Assembly (NCBI GenBank): GCA_021205245.1
Contig: JAJPXZ010000102.1
Location: forward strand, 1-33,594
Direction of reading: 5' to 3'
From: Planctomycetaceae bacterium
Lineage (GTDB): Bacteria; Planctomycetota; SZUA-567
DNA: 33,594 nucleotides
Each line of letters opens with the position of its first letter. Positions within the stretch are counted from its first letter, which is position 1. The position numbers and the translations under genes are program-made. Shown here piece after piece: positions 26,601-33,501 of this stretch. The notes beneath the pieces were generated by a model. It did not search any database. It was not told where the DNA came from and saw nothing but the letters and a program-made list of their open reading frames with translations.

Positions 26601-26800
26601 TCTGTCGCCGCCTGCTTTGACGGCACCGCCGCATCGAGGACGAGGTTCCGGTAGAGGACGGCGGCGTCGCGGTAATTCCCTTCCGCCTGCAGCCGTTTCG
26701 CCTCCGTGCGCCGTTCCGATGGCGTTGCCGCCTCCGATGGGTGGGTAAAGGCGAAAACCGCGATAACGGGTAAGAGCAATAGTGACAAACGATCCAGCAT
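20690..26800 (-). CDS. Alpha-2-macroglobulin family thioester protein
   Basis: This 2036-residue protein traps proteases: cleavage of a bait segment exposes a Cys-Gln thioester that binds the attacker. A signal peptide (about 1-24, ending SEA) has no lipobox, so it should be periplasmic or secreted. Residues 25-600 hold helical, TPR-like repeats and a unique region. The MG2 domain follows with ITDRPAYRPGQS near residue 623. Further MG domains follow, then a Met/Pro/Ala-rich segment (about 1205-1260) likely to be the bait. ALETDADGVATFSLAMPENLTAWK starts the A2M domain near 1275. The thioester motif YPYGCTEQT places Cys1491 and Gln1494. A helical thioester domain (QNADGGWGWF) and the C-terminal domain (FSALPAFGGGMYA) complete it. 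AAGGAG lies 7 nt before the ATG. No pbpC is adjacent; an M48 peptidase gene lies upstream instead. Confidence 0.95.
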   Translation of the reverse strand: MLDRLSLLLLPVIAVFAFTHPSEAATPSERRTEAKRLQAEGNYRDAAVLYRNLVLDAAVPSKQAATDLSMAAACYLRLGETDEVRSLLDAAISARPTSWRVLAAAAHPMTLPGRGGYRDRDAERGRVLGLRLMHRAEANLDDPDDPAHASDRIDFYRSYISLLLRSREGMLAWRLTGLTDLDTPPAEGESTPIYALPRRHAPVDADGNPVYHQRPESWEAAKTDGERYRWLLARLAGINEEGESTADLLFGRFLMEQFGVQTITANTPLARDADVGRETGPYAVRTLLDAETIARLATGLKRFSPPEEINHIAVLRSAADSDTVEIRSDALASLAQIYENRQQYPRAVSFWQRRADLTRRNRIRDDVSQDRLKRITGNNGMLEADTVAPAGQRTTLSYLFRNGKSVRLVAKRLDEKKLLADIRTGVKAGDSALLQGYAGRRPDMLGRMVVEENAKRYIAETVAEWDVPLDPLPDHHSSRASLELPFDKAGCYLIEARMRNGNTSRMVLWIQDLALVRKNTGDRQLLFVAEASNGRLVPTVGLSFLGYDIRYNDDGTRPHMISDEFAVRTDEYGLALVPTDRLERKEWLITAETDDGRLAYLGFDSVWPIHSGDTQSGRESCFVITDRPAYRPGQSIDFKIWYGQASYDGRPASVEGRPVKVTVRNPRGETVYEKPLLTDEFGGSADSLTLGPDAMLGMYYIETEFGGGIGFRLEEYKKPEFEVGLETPDKAITLGDTAQLKIRARYYYGAPVTDARVTYRVVRTTHRGDWTPPWRWDWLYGAGAWRSRVDYSWYPGSAPWAPPDIRPPWFFEQPEVVAEGEGVLDADGVFRLDLDTAPAKELFGDRDHSYAVTAEVTDASRRTIVGSSRVVAARRPFAVTLWADRGFYPAGDRLTASVRAALPLGGGVEATGQAVLYRIRYDEEGTPSETEVASQPVATDTTGDATVHFTLAEAGQYRLACILEDAGGNRVEGATLVTVRGMPGQGSFRYGALELVPDKRDYAPGDMVKLAINSRFKNATVLLFPRAERTEREGALLPLLYHLEDGSEVVEIPVGVADQPNFFCEAITIHDGRLYSETREIFVPPADKTLNVDITPDKESYTPGEKATFTLRISDDDGRPVVGQCVVSVYDRSVEYISGGSNVGDIRSFFWSWKRYNNTSIVSSLDKTPYMPSRRGDVFWEPIGAFGNQEADWNDETVHVNGKLPRARRMSADSGMLMSEAMPVPAPAAPMQAASMEMSMDDTADSPAYAGGSPTSGGGGEAVEPALRSEFADTALWLAALETDADGVATFSLAMPENLTAWKARTWVMGDGVRVGEGEKAVETKKDIIVRPQAPRFLTQTDQVILSANLHNYLPRGKAARAELILEGGLLEADAASPLVRQVQLPANGEARVNWLVSARRPGDARVVMRLLTDEESDAAEIIVPVVVHGARRVQSYGGVIRGERNQEVINFTVPEERLADRSRFEFSFSPSIAGAMLEALPYLIDYPYGCTEQTLNRFLPVVMTRRFLDGIGVTLSDAQSAVEGKRDDPQSAAWRGTFGDDRAKVSAVFDDEELAAMTSRGVERLAAMQNADGGWGWFSGAGERSWPHTTAVVVYGLQTAVANDVPLPRGLLDGGIDWLRGYQAEQIARLKAEPETAGSKSVADNTDAFVYMILALDGRRPLDPDMRDFLYRDRLGLSPTALAMLGIALDQEGATNALEMVVRNLSQFVKTDDSTGTAWLQTPVQGWWWWYNDAIETQAWYLKLLARVEPRGELASGVAKYLLQNRKNGGYWRSTRDTAYAIDALAEYAVASGEADPTMEVILTLDGVEVMRRILTAKEILQDNRLVLEGLAVESGDHELRLERTGTGNLYYSGSLDIFNLEDPIRAAGLDLTVTRRFYKLEPGQRSAEMPTASGTSVQGAVEGYRRVELPGLDSDQTATVQSGDLVEVELTIVANNDYEYLVFEDMKAAGLESVEVQSGYTANRLGAYVEYRDQKVVLFIRSLPRGTRMISYRFRAETPGAFSALPAFGGGMYATELFTNSDEMKLRVGEAGTF

Positions 26801-26859
26801 GAGCTTTCTCCTTGGTTACCTCGGCGGCAAGCCGCCCCTCGTCTTTGGCGCAATTACCC

Positions 26860-26890
26860 TATATACGGGCAAAGGTCGGAGCGGTGTCAA
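26860..26890 (-). promoter_or_regulatory. Possible promoter for the alpha-2-macroglobulin gene
   Basis: On the minus strand TTGACA (26890-26885) is followed by TATATA (26865-26860) after 19 nt, slightly longer than ideal. A GGCGGC-TT-GCCGCC hairpin (26823-26836) then lies in the leader just ahead of the AAGGAG ribosome site. A T8 tract just upstream of TTGACA, after a weak hairpin, may partly end the preceding transcript. Confidence 0.4.
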
Positions 26891-26915
26891 AAAAAACAGC
26901 GCGCGGCTGGCCTCG

Positions 26916-28058
26916 CTATCGGCCCATACCCGCGAGGCGCGCCGCAACGGCGGCGACCACGTTGCCGGGAGCGACCACCGCCAGTCTGCCGGTGACAGGA
27001 CTATACTGCAAGGCACAGACGGGATCCCGCCACACGCCGGGAAAAACCTCGCGCCGCAGCGTTGCCGGCAGGACCGCGTTGTCGCCTCGCCGCACCTCGA
27101 AGCCGGCGACGGCCAAGCCGTCCCAGAACAATTGCCGCGAGCGGAAATCGGTCGCGTATTCGCCGTCGCCCGGTTCGAACAACACCGCGCCGCTCGCGTG
27201 GAAGGCGCGCTTCCCCAATCCCCACGCGTCGGCGAATACTTCGGTCAGCTTGCCAAGGGTGTAGCGGTCGACGGCGGCGGGGAGGTCGCGCCCGCCCACC
27301 GACGGCGGCGCATGCAGGAGAATCGCCACCCCGGCCTGGTCGGCTGTATCGGCGAGGATTTCCCGTGGTTCCCTGCCGCGAGGCCGCGCGACAGTCCGGC
27401 CCAGGAGCGCGCCCCAATCGTTCGAATACTGGATGGCCCGGGCGAACAGGGCCGGATTGGCGAGGGCGGGCGCATCGCCGGGGCTCGCCTCGAGGCAGCG
27501 GACCGCCCGCTCCAGATAATCGGCCAGGACCGGCGGCAGGACGGCTGTGGCCCGGTAGGCGTTCGGGTTGTCGGGAAGGGGGTAATTTTCCACCGCCAGC
27601 GTGTGTTCGCCCGGCAACACCGGCATGGGTTTGACCAGTTCGCCGAGGAAGCGGCGCATTGCCTCGACCCCTCCGTCGACCAGCGGCGGCATGCGCGGGA
27701 ACGACAGCGACGGCTGGGCGGCAACCCAATCGTAGGACCGGGAACACTCGACAACCCCGGTGGCGGTGACGCGGAAGCGGAAGCCGAAGCGGCGCGCCAG
27801 ACCTTCCAGCACCGTCCCCAACGGCACGCGGCCGGTGACGATGAAGACGTTATCGGTGTTGGCGGTGGCGGGAAGGTCGGCCAGGAAATACCGGACCTCG
27901 ATGCCGGTCTGGGCGTGAATCTCCCGGGCGGCATCGTTCAGGCCGACGCCCCAGAGGTTCAGCCGCACCGGCCGGTCGAGGGGATGAACCGTCTCGGCCG
28001 CCGGAATTGCGGTGGCGAGGATGAGGAAGAGCAGGACCAGCCGGATGAGCCGCATCAC
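26916..28058 (-). CDS. Secreted protein with two STN-like modules
   Basis: The 380-residue protein has a signal peptide (MMRLIRLVLLFLILATAIPAAE). Residues 27-105 resemble the secretin/TonB short N-terminal (STN) domain: VRLNLWGVGLNDAAREIHAQTGIEVRYF, then a VPLGTVLEGLARRFGFRFRV helix and strand. Residues about 225-295 repeat the pattern more weakly (PREILADTADQAGVAILL, then LGKLTEVFADAWGLGKRAF). No secretin or barrel domain follows, so it is a soluble periplasmic protein. STN domains bind other envelope proteins. Its start overlaps the M48 stop by 4 nt, so the two should be made together. The macroglobulin gene begins 115 nt downstream. STN assignment is from pattern only. Confidence 0.6.
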   Translation of the reverse strand: MMRLIRLVLLFLILATAIPAAETVHPLDRPVRLNLWGVGLNDAAREIHAQTGIEVRYFLADLPATANTDNVFIVTGRVPLGTVLEGLARRFGFRFRVTATGVVECSRSYDWVAAQPSLSFPRMPPLVDGGVEAMRRFLGELVKPMPVLPGEHTLAVENYPLPDNPNAYRATAVLPPVLADYLERAVRCLEASPGDAPALANPALFARAIQYSNDWGALLGRTVARPRGREPREILADTADQAGVAILLHAPPSVGGRDLPAAVDRYTLGKLTEVFADAWGLGKRAFHASGAVLFEPGDGEYATDFRSRQLFWDGLAVAGFEVRRGDNAVLPATLRREVFPGVWRDPVCALQYSPVTGRLAVVAPGNVVAAVAARLAGMGR

Positions 28059-29575
28059 TCCCGGAGATCCCGAAGCAGGCTTTCCGCCGCGTCCGTGACT
28101 TCGCCCGGTCCGGCGAGGCGGATGGCGTCGGACGCGAGGGCGGCGGCTTCCGGTTTGCCTTCCGGCAGGGATGCCAGTTTGTAGGCAAGATGCAAGGGCG
28201 CGTCCGGATTGTCCGGCACCACCCGCATCACCCGACGCCAGTGGGCGATGTCACCTACCGGGGCCTGCTCGCGCGGCGGCATCGGCGCAAGTTCAATATG
28301 GATAAGCCAGACCATGCCGCCGATAAAAAGGGCTGACGCGAGATAACCGGCCAGCATTATCCGCCGCACCGCCAAGTGGTGGGCGTCGCCGATCTGGGGA
28401 AAGCGTTCGACCCGGCGGAGATAATCGACCCGTTCGGCAATGCCGAGATGGTGCCACGACTCCGCCAGCCGCACATGGCCGGCGCTGATGCCGAGTTTTT
28501 CCAACGCGTTCACGAGGCCGCGCGAATCGCCTGACATTTCGAGCGCGAACAAATCGGCCTGCCGCTCCATGTTGCGGGACAGCCAGCCGAAGACGAGCCG
28601 GAAATACGCCAGCACCAGCACGGTGGTGACGATAAAGCGTTCGGTCGAGGTCAGCGGAATAAACGCGCCCAAAAGCACCGCCAGGTTGATGCCGGCCAGC
28701 GAGGTGAACAGATAAAAGAGGAGGTGTTTGTTTTTGATATGGCCGAGTTCGTGCAGGATGACCCCTTCCAGCTCGTCCTCCTTCATGTTGCGGATGAGGG
28801 CGGGGGTGAGGAACAAATAGCGGAACGGGCGCATGATGCCGACAGCCGCGGCGTTCTGGGTATTGCCGCCGCCCGGCTCCCACAGATAGACGCGGGAGAA
28901 TTTGACCCCGGCTTCGTTTTCGAGCCGGCGGACCGTGTCCATGACCGGTCCCTCGGGCAAACGGCGGCAGCCCCAGGCCCGGGCGAGCAGGAGCGGGAAC
29001 GCCCACGCGGCCACGATGAACAGGACCGGCAGGAGTACGAGAAATTCGCCCAGCCAATCCGCGAGGAAAGCGAAGGGGAGCCACGCCAAGAGCATGTAAA
29101 GGTTGTAGCGCGCCTTGTGGACGAGGAACGACACGCGCGTCCATTTGCCCGCGTTGGTCTCGCGGTGGAGGGGAAATTGCGGCAGCCAGGCGGCAAAGAA
29201 TAAGGCCACATAGGGTAAGAGGCCCAGCGCCTGGACGGCGAAGCTGTCGGAGGCGGGATTCAGTCCCCAGGCCGCAACGAGGCTCCACGGCAGCGAGGAA
29301 TGGTACAGGGTGGCGACATACGCGCCGACCAGGAGGACGCGGAGCGCCATGTCCGCCTTGGCGGCGATGCTCCGCCGTTCGGCATAGGGGAGGCCGCGCC
29401 GCCGCAAAGCCCGGCGGGCAAAATAATCCAACAGCATCGACACGATGAGTGTGGCGACGACAGCGCCGCCCGCGATAGCCAGGGCATGGCCGGGGGGCGG
29501 TGGTTGCGGTGCGGGACTTTCAGCATACCAGCCGAGGAAAAGCATGACGGCCAGCATGTCAAACGGTAAGGGCAT
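28055..29575 (-). CDS. Membrane-bound M48 family zinc metallopeptidase
   Basis: A 506-residue membrane protein with several N-terminal helices (residues about 5-200) and a catalytic domain. The zinc motif is HELGH at residues 275-279 (VILHELGHIKNKH). The third ligand is Glu337 in NMERQADLFALE, the M48 ExxxD helix, 58 residues further on. The ordering resembles Ste24/HtpX-type enzymes, which cut membrane or misfolded envelope proteins. A further helix near residue 405 is followed by a tail of about 80 residues with a TPR-like rhythm (DNPDAPLHLAYKLASLPEGK). It starts 9 nt after the lipoprotein stop and overlaps the STN gene by 4 nt. All catalytic residues are present. The preceding bases give no good Shine-Dalgarno site, which suggests translational coupling. 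Confidence 0.9.
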   Translation of the reverse strand: MPLPFDMLAVMLFLGWYAESPAPQPPPPGHALAIAGGAVVATLIVSMLLDYFARRALRRRGLPYAERRSIAAKADMALRVLLVGAYVATLYHSSLPWSLVAAWGLNPASDSFAVQALGLLPYVALFFAAWLPQFPLHRETNAGKWTRVSFLVHKARYNLYMLLAWLPFAFLADWLGEFLVLLPVLFIVAAWAFPLLLARAWGCRRLPEGPVMDTVRRLENEAGVKFSRVYLWEPGGGNTQNAAAVGIMRPFRYLFLTPALIRNMKEDELEGVILHELGHIKNKHLLFYLFTSLAGINLAVLLGAFIPLTSTERFIVTTVLVLAYFRLVFGWLSRNMERQADLFALEMSGDSRGLVNALEKLGISAGHVRLAESWHHLGIAERVDYLRRVERFPQIGDAHHLAVRRIMLAGYLASALFIGGMVWLIHIELAPMPPREQAPVGDIAHWRRVMRVVPDNPDAPLHLAYKLASLPEGKPEAAALASDAIRLAGPGEVTDAAESLLRDLRE

Positions 29576-29584
29576 AGGGTGCCG

Positions 29585-30634
29585 TTATTCTGTCGGGACG
29601 TGCCCGATGGTTTCGAGTGCTTTGTCCACCGCCGCCTGCAATGCGGGGTCGGCGGCGTAGCGCCGCGCCTTGGCAAGGAATCCCGCGGCCATGTCGTCGT
29701 TGCCGGTATAATGGTTGAGAATACCGATGTGGTACTCGAACCAGGCCAGGTCCTCCATCGGCAAACCCTTTATGACCGCCTTGAGGTAGGTCTGGTTCCA
29801 CGGGCCTTCCAACTGGCGGTAATTGTCGCCGTACCGCTCGTCGGCCTGCTCGTAAAATCCGGCCGCATTCCTGGCATAGACGTGGCCCCACAGGGGCGAC
29901 TCGTGCGGCTGGCCGATTTTCCGGATGACCTCGTCCGGGATGGCGGCAACGCCGAACACCAACTGGTAGCCGAACGGGCTGGCTTCAATGGACTTATCCA
30001 GATTGGCGGTGAGGAAGCCGGGAACGGTCTGGTAAATGACTGTCTCCAGGTTCTTGACCAATTTGCCTTCTACCAGCGAAAAGCCTGCGTACCAGACGCT
30101 GGTGGGCGAACCGGACCCCCAGAAATACACGACGAACGACTCGGTCAGGGTCACCTTGTCCGCCACTGTCTGGATGCGGCAGTGGGTAAAGGGATCGTCC
30201 TTCACCACCCCCAGGTCGTTAATCGGCTTGGCTGCGCCGGGGATTGGGGATTTGTCGAACAGGAGCTGCCGGGCCATGGCGGTGCGTTTGCCGTCGGGGC
30301 CGACCTCGCAGGCGACGACGATGGCGACCTCGATGGGTCCGGGGTTGCGGGCATCGCCCTTCTGGATGGTGGCCAGGACAATTTCTTCCTCCACCACGCC
30401 GTTGCCGTTCAGATCGCCGGATATGGTGCCGCGTATCCACAGCCAGTACGGTTCATCATAGTTATTGATGAGGTCGGCGAAGAGGTGCTGGTAGAGCGCG
30501 CTGTTTTCCCCGGGTTTGAGATTGGTATAACCGAGCGAACACCCGGGCAGGGCGAGCAGGGCGAAAACGGTTCCGATGAAGACGGCCGCGCCCAAACGGG
30601 AGGGACCGAAGCGGAGTGGTTTGCGTGAACCCAT
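29585..30634 (-). CDS. Putative lipoprotein with a calcium-loop-like motif
   Basis: The 349-residue protein begins at the ATG at 30634; the frame extends upstream without a ribosome site. A signal sequence ends at the lipobox LALPGC (Cys32), so it should be anchored in an envelope membrane. At residues 74-84, DLNGNGVVEEE resembles a calcium-binding FG-GAP/EF-type loop, followed by a strand (IVLATI). The C-terminal 60 residues look like a TPR pair (WFEYHIGILNHYTGNDDMAAGFLAKARRYAAD). I recognise no full-length family. It is the first gene of the block leading to the M48 peptidase, the STN protein and the macroglobulin, and it is divergent from glgP. Function unknown. Confidence 0.75.
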   Translation of the reverse strand: MGSRKPLRFGPSRLGAAVFIGTVFALLALPGCSLGYTNLKPGENSALYQHLFADLINNYDEPYWLWIRGTISGDLNGNGVVEEEIVLATIQKGDARNPGPIEVAIVVACEVGPDGKRTAMARQLLFDKSPIPGAAKPINDLGVVKDDPFTHCRIQTVADKVTLTESFVVYFWGSGSPTSVWYAGFSLVEGKLVKNLETVIYQTVPGFLTANLDKSIEASPFGYQLVFGVAAIPDEVIRKIGQPHESPLWGHVYARNAAGFYEQADERYGDNYRQLEGPWNQTYLKAVIKGLPMEDLAWFEYHIGILNHYTGNDDMAAGFLAKARRYAADPALQAAVDKALETIGHVPTE

Positions 30635-30673
30635 GGCGGCATTTTCTCCCTGTGCAAAGACGTTCAGCTGGTG

Positions 30674-30702
30674 ATTATACGGTAAAACGGCCCGGGTTAC
30701 AG
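30674..30702 (-). promoter_or_regulatory. Promoter for the lipoprotein-M48-STN block
   Basis: On the minus strand a perfect TATAAT (30679-30674) lies 17 nt after CTGTAA (30702-30697). The transcript would start near 30667, 33 nt before the lipoprotein ATG. Confidence 0.55.
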
Positions 30703-30783
30703 AGAAAAACGACAAAGGCGATATAACCCGCCATAACCGCCCATCCCGGGTCGGGTGGCAAAGGATGGCGCGGTATAATTGCT

Positions 30784-30811
30784 TTGCTTTGTAACTCACC
30801 ATCCCTATAAT
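30784..30811 (+). promoter_or_regulatory. Promoter for glgP
   Basis: A perfect TATAAT at 30806-30811 follows TTGCTT (30784-30789) after 16 nt. The transcript should start near 30818, about 90 nt before the ATG. A second TATAAT at 30774-30779 has no good -35 partner. Confidence 0.5.
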
Positions 30812-30818
30812 CCAGAGA

Positions 30819-30876
30819 TGGAAACGCTTTTATTCACGCGACGGGGTTTACCTCACGCGTGAACAAAAGCTGTTTC
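30819..30876 (+). promoter_or_regulatory. Hairpin and LacI-type operator-like site in the glgP leader
   Basis: TGGAAACGCTTTTA (30819-30832) resembles LacI-family (cre-like) operators with a central CG, and it sits at the predicted transcript start. It is also part of a longer inverted repeat. GCTTTTATTCACGCG (30826-30840) pairs with CGCGTGAACAAAAGC (30856-30870) with one mismatch. After a one-base bulge, GAAAC (30821-30825) pairs with GTTTC (30872-30876). The loop is 15 nt. No U-tract follows, so it is not a terminator. It may be a repressor site pair, an RNA structure, or both. Confidence 0.5.
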
Positions 30877-30908
30877 CCGCATATTAATCCTCATACGGGA
30901 GAAAGCTC

Positions 30909-33437
30909 ATGTCTCACCTTGACACCGACCACCAACACAGCACGCGCCAAGGCACCACACCCGAATCCATTCAGCTCGATTATGCCGAACAGTTGAAGTA
31001 CGAACTGGCGCGCGACCGCTACACCTCGACCAAGAACAACCGCTATATCGCCCTTAGCCGCGCTATCCGCGACCGTCTTATCGACCGCTGGATCGAGACC
31101 CAGCAGGCCCACCATGACGACCGGGTCAAACGCGTCTATTATCTTTCGCTTGAATTCCTTATGGGCCGCGCCCTTGGCAATAACGTCATTAACTTCAAGC
31201 TCCAGGATTCGGTGGAAAAAGCCCTGGACGGTTTGGGCGTGGACTGGGAAGAACTACGCGAAGTCGAAGTCGACGCCGGCCTCGGCAACGGCGGCCTCGG
31301 CCGTCTCGCCGCCTGTTTCCTCGACTCGCTGGCGACGTTGCAAATTCCCGCCATGGGCTATGGTCTCCGCTATAACTACGGCATCTTCCGCCAGACCTTC
31401 GAGAACGGCTACCAGGTCGAACACCCGGACAACTGGCTCCAGAACGGCAATCCGTGGGAAATCGCCAGGCCGGAACTGCGTATCCCGGTCCGCTTCGAAG
31501 GCCGTATCGAACAATGGACCGAAAACGGCCGCCCGCGCTACCGCTGGGTCGACGCCAAGCCCGTCCTCGGCATGGCCTACGACACGCCTATCGTCGGGTA
31601 CGGCGGCAACACCGTCAATACGCTCCGGCTGTGGTCGTCCTACGCGGCGGAGGATTTCGACTTTGAAGACTTCAACCGAGGCGACTATATCGAGGCGGTG
31701 GCGTCGAAGACCGAAGCCGAGAACCTGACGAAGGTTCTTTATCCGAACGACCTCCACTACACCGGCAAGGAACTGCGGCTCAAGCAGCAATACCTGTTTG
31801 TCGCGTGTTCGCTGTGGGACATCCTCCGCCGCTTCAAGCACGACAAAGAACCGTGGAGCGAATTCCCCAACCGGGTCGCGATCCAGATGAACGACACCCA
31901 CCCGAGTCTGGCCGTGCCGGAACTGATGCGCCTTCTTATCGATCAGGAAAACCTCGAACCGGAACAGGCGTGGGAAATCACCGTCAAGTCGTTGGGCTAC
32001 ACCAACCACACCCTGATGCCGGAAGCGCTTGAAAAATGGCCGGTGCCGATGATGGAAAAGCTGCTGCCGCGCCACCTGCAGATCATCTACGACATAAACT
32101 TCAAGTTTATGCAGAAGGTGGCGATTGCCTTCCCGGGCGACACCCAGAAAATGGGCAACATGAGCCTTATTGAGGAGTCGGAACCGAAGCAGGTGCGGAT
32201 GGCCAACCTGTGCATCGTCGGCAGCCATTCGACCAACGGCGTCGCCGCCATTCACACCGAACTCCTGAAGAGCCGCGTCGTGCCCGATTTCGCCGACATG
32301 TATCCGGAGCGCTTCAATTCGAAAACGAACGGCATTACCCAGCGCCGCTGGCTGTTGAAGGCCAACCCGCCCCTCGCCGACCTCATCACGTCCCGCATCG
32401 GCGACCGCTGGATTATGGACCTCGACCACTTGCGCGAACTGGAAAAGTACGCGGACGACGCCGAATTCCAGGCGCAGTTCCGCGAAACCAGACGCAAGGC
32501 CAAGCTCGCCCTGGTCGAACACGTGAAGAAGGAGAACGGCTTTATCCTGAACCCGGACTCCATTTTCGACACCGAAGTGAAGCGTCTGCACGAGTACAAG
32601 CGCCAGCTCATGAACGCGCTCCACATTATCATGTTGTACAATCGGCTGCGCCGCAACCCGAACATGGAGTGGACGCCGCAGACGTTCCTGTTCGGCGCCA
32701 AGGCCGCGCCCGGCTACGAAATGGCAAAGCTCATCATCAAGCTGATCAACAACGTCGCCAACGTCGTTAACAACGACCCGGCGATTGGCGACAAGCTAAA
32801 GGTGTATTTCCTGCCGAACTACCGGGTGTCTTTGGCGGAGAAGATTATCCCCGCCACCGACGTGTCGGAGCAGATATCCACCGCCGGCACCGAAGCGTCC
32901 GGCACCGGCAACATGAAGTTTATGCTGAACGGCGCCCTCACCATCGGCACCCTCGACGGCGCGAACATTGAAATCATGGAAGAGGTCGGCCGGGAGAACA
33001 TGTACATCTTCGGACTTGATGCCGAACAGGCCAAGGATATCACCAAGGATTACGACCCGATGGCGCTGTACCAGCAGAACGAGGAAATCCGCGACGCCCT
33101 CGACCTGCTGTTCGGCGGCCACTTCTCCGTCGGCGAAGGACCGATTTTCGAGCCGATCCGCAAGGCCTTGCTGGAATGGGGCGACCGCTACCTGCTGATC
33201 GCCGACCTTCCGAGCTATGCCGAAGCGCACGCGAAGCTGCAGGCCGATTACCGCGACCAGGCGGCGTGGACGAGGAAGTCGATCCTCAATACCGCCCGCT
33301 CGGGCAAGTTCTCCAGCGACCGGACGATTATGGAATACGCGCAGGAGATCTGGCACACCCCGCCGCACCCGCTGGACATCCGCCACAAGCGGTCGAATAC
33401 GATTATGGAAGCGCGGAATATGGAGAACGGGAATTAG
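30909..33437 (+). CDS. glgP: Glycogen/maltodextrin phosphorylase
   Basis: The 842-residue GT35 enzyme releases glucose-1-phosphate from alpha-1,4-glucans using pyridoxal phosphate. Typical stretches are YYLSLEFLMGRALGNNVIN, the glycine-rich DAGLGNGGLGRLAACFLDS, QMNDTHPSLAVPELMRLL, FNSKTNGITQRRWL and VYFLPNYRVSLAEKIIPA. The cofactor lysine is Lys670 in EASGTGNMKFMLNGALTIGTLDGANIEI. Length is normal and no part is missing. GGGAGAAAG precedes the ATG. It feeds glucose units into glycolysis, whose last enzyme (pyk) is also in the window but about 26 kb away. A terminator follows, and no other glycogen gene is visible. Confidence 0.97.
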   Translation: MSHLDTDHQHSTRQGTTPESIQLDYAEQLKYELARDRYTSTKNNRYIALSRAIRDRLIDRWIETQQAHHDDRVKRVYYLSLEFLMGRALGNNVINFKLQDSVEKALDGLGVDWEELREVEVDAGLGNGGLGRLAACFLDSLATLQIPAMGYGLRYNYGIFRQTFENGYQVEHPDNWLQNGNPWEIARPELRIPVRFEGRIEQWTENGRPRYRWVDAKPVLGMAYDTPIVGYGGNTVNTLRLWSSYAAEDFDFEDFNRGDYIEAVASKTEAENLTKVLYPNDLHYTGKELRLKQQYLFVACSLWDILRRFKHDKEPWSEFPNRVAIQMNDTHPSLAVPELMRLLIDQENLEPEQAWEITVKSLGYTNHTLMPEALEKWPVPMMEKLLPRHLQIIYDINFKFMQKVAIAFPGDTQKMGNMSLIEESEPKQVRMANLCIVGSHSTNGVAAIHTELLKSRVVPDFADMYPERFNSKTNGITQRRWLLKANPPLADLITSRIGDRWIMDLDHLRELEKYADDAEFQAQFRETRRKAKLALVEHVKKENGFILNPDSIFDTEVKRLHEYKRQLMNALHIIMLYNRLRRNPNMEWTPQTFLFGAKAAPGYEMAKLIIKLINNVANVVNNDPAIGDKLKVYFLPNYRVSLAEKIIPATDVSEQISTAGTEASGTGNMKFMLNGALTIGTLDGANIEIMEEVGRENMYIFGLDAEQAKDITKDYDPMALYQQNEEIRDALDLLFGGHFSVGEGPIFEPIRKALLEWGDRYLLIADLPSYAEAHAKLQADYRDQAAWTRKSILNTARSGKFSSDRTIMEYAQEIWHTPPHPLDIRHKRSNTIMEARNMENGN

Positions 33438-33463
33438 GCGTTGTCCACTATTGAGATACTATG

Positions 33464-33501
33464 GCTCCTCCCTGCGATTGGGTTGGGAGGGGCTTTTTTT
33501 T
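33464..33501 (+). terminator. Intrinsic terminator after glgP
   Basis: GCTCCTCCC (33464-33472) pairs with GGGAGGGGC (33485-33493), with one G-U pair, and is followed by eight Ts. It lies 26 nt past the stop codon. The remaining 93 bases are G- and T-rich with long G runs and hold no gene I can see. Confidence 0.85.

Noticed and set aside
23846..26620. A 924-codon plus-strand frame opposite the macroglobulin gene
   Set aside because: It arises from GC-rich codon usage on the opposite strand. Its product is low in recognisable motifs and rich in Arg/Gly/His, while the minus-strand protein is clearly a full macroglobulin.
26798..26815. Shared GGAGAAAGCTCATG start region in the macroglobulin and glgP genes
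   Set aside because: The 14-base identity covers a ribosome site and ATG, where chance similarity is likely. Only two cases are seen.
26887..26915. Terminator after the STN gene (T8 tract after a GC-rich stretch)
   Set aside because: Only a 4-bp stem can be drawn before the T-run, so it is too weak to call. Partial termination remains possible.
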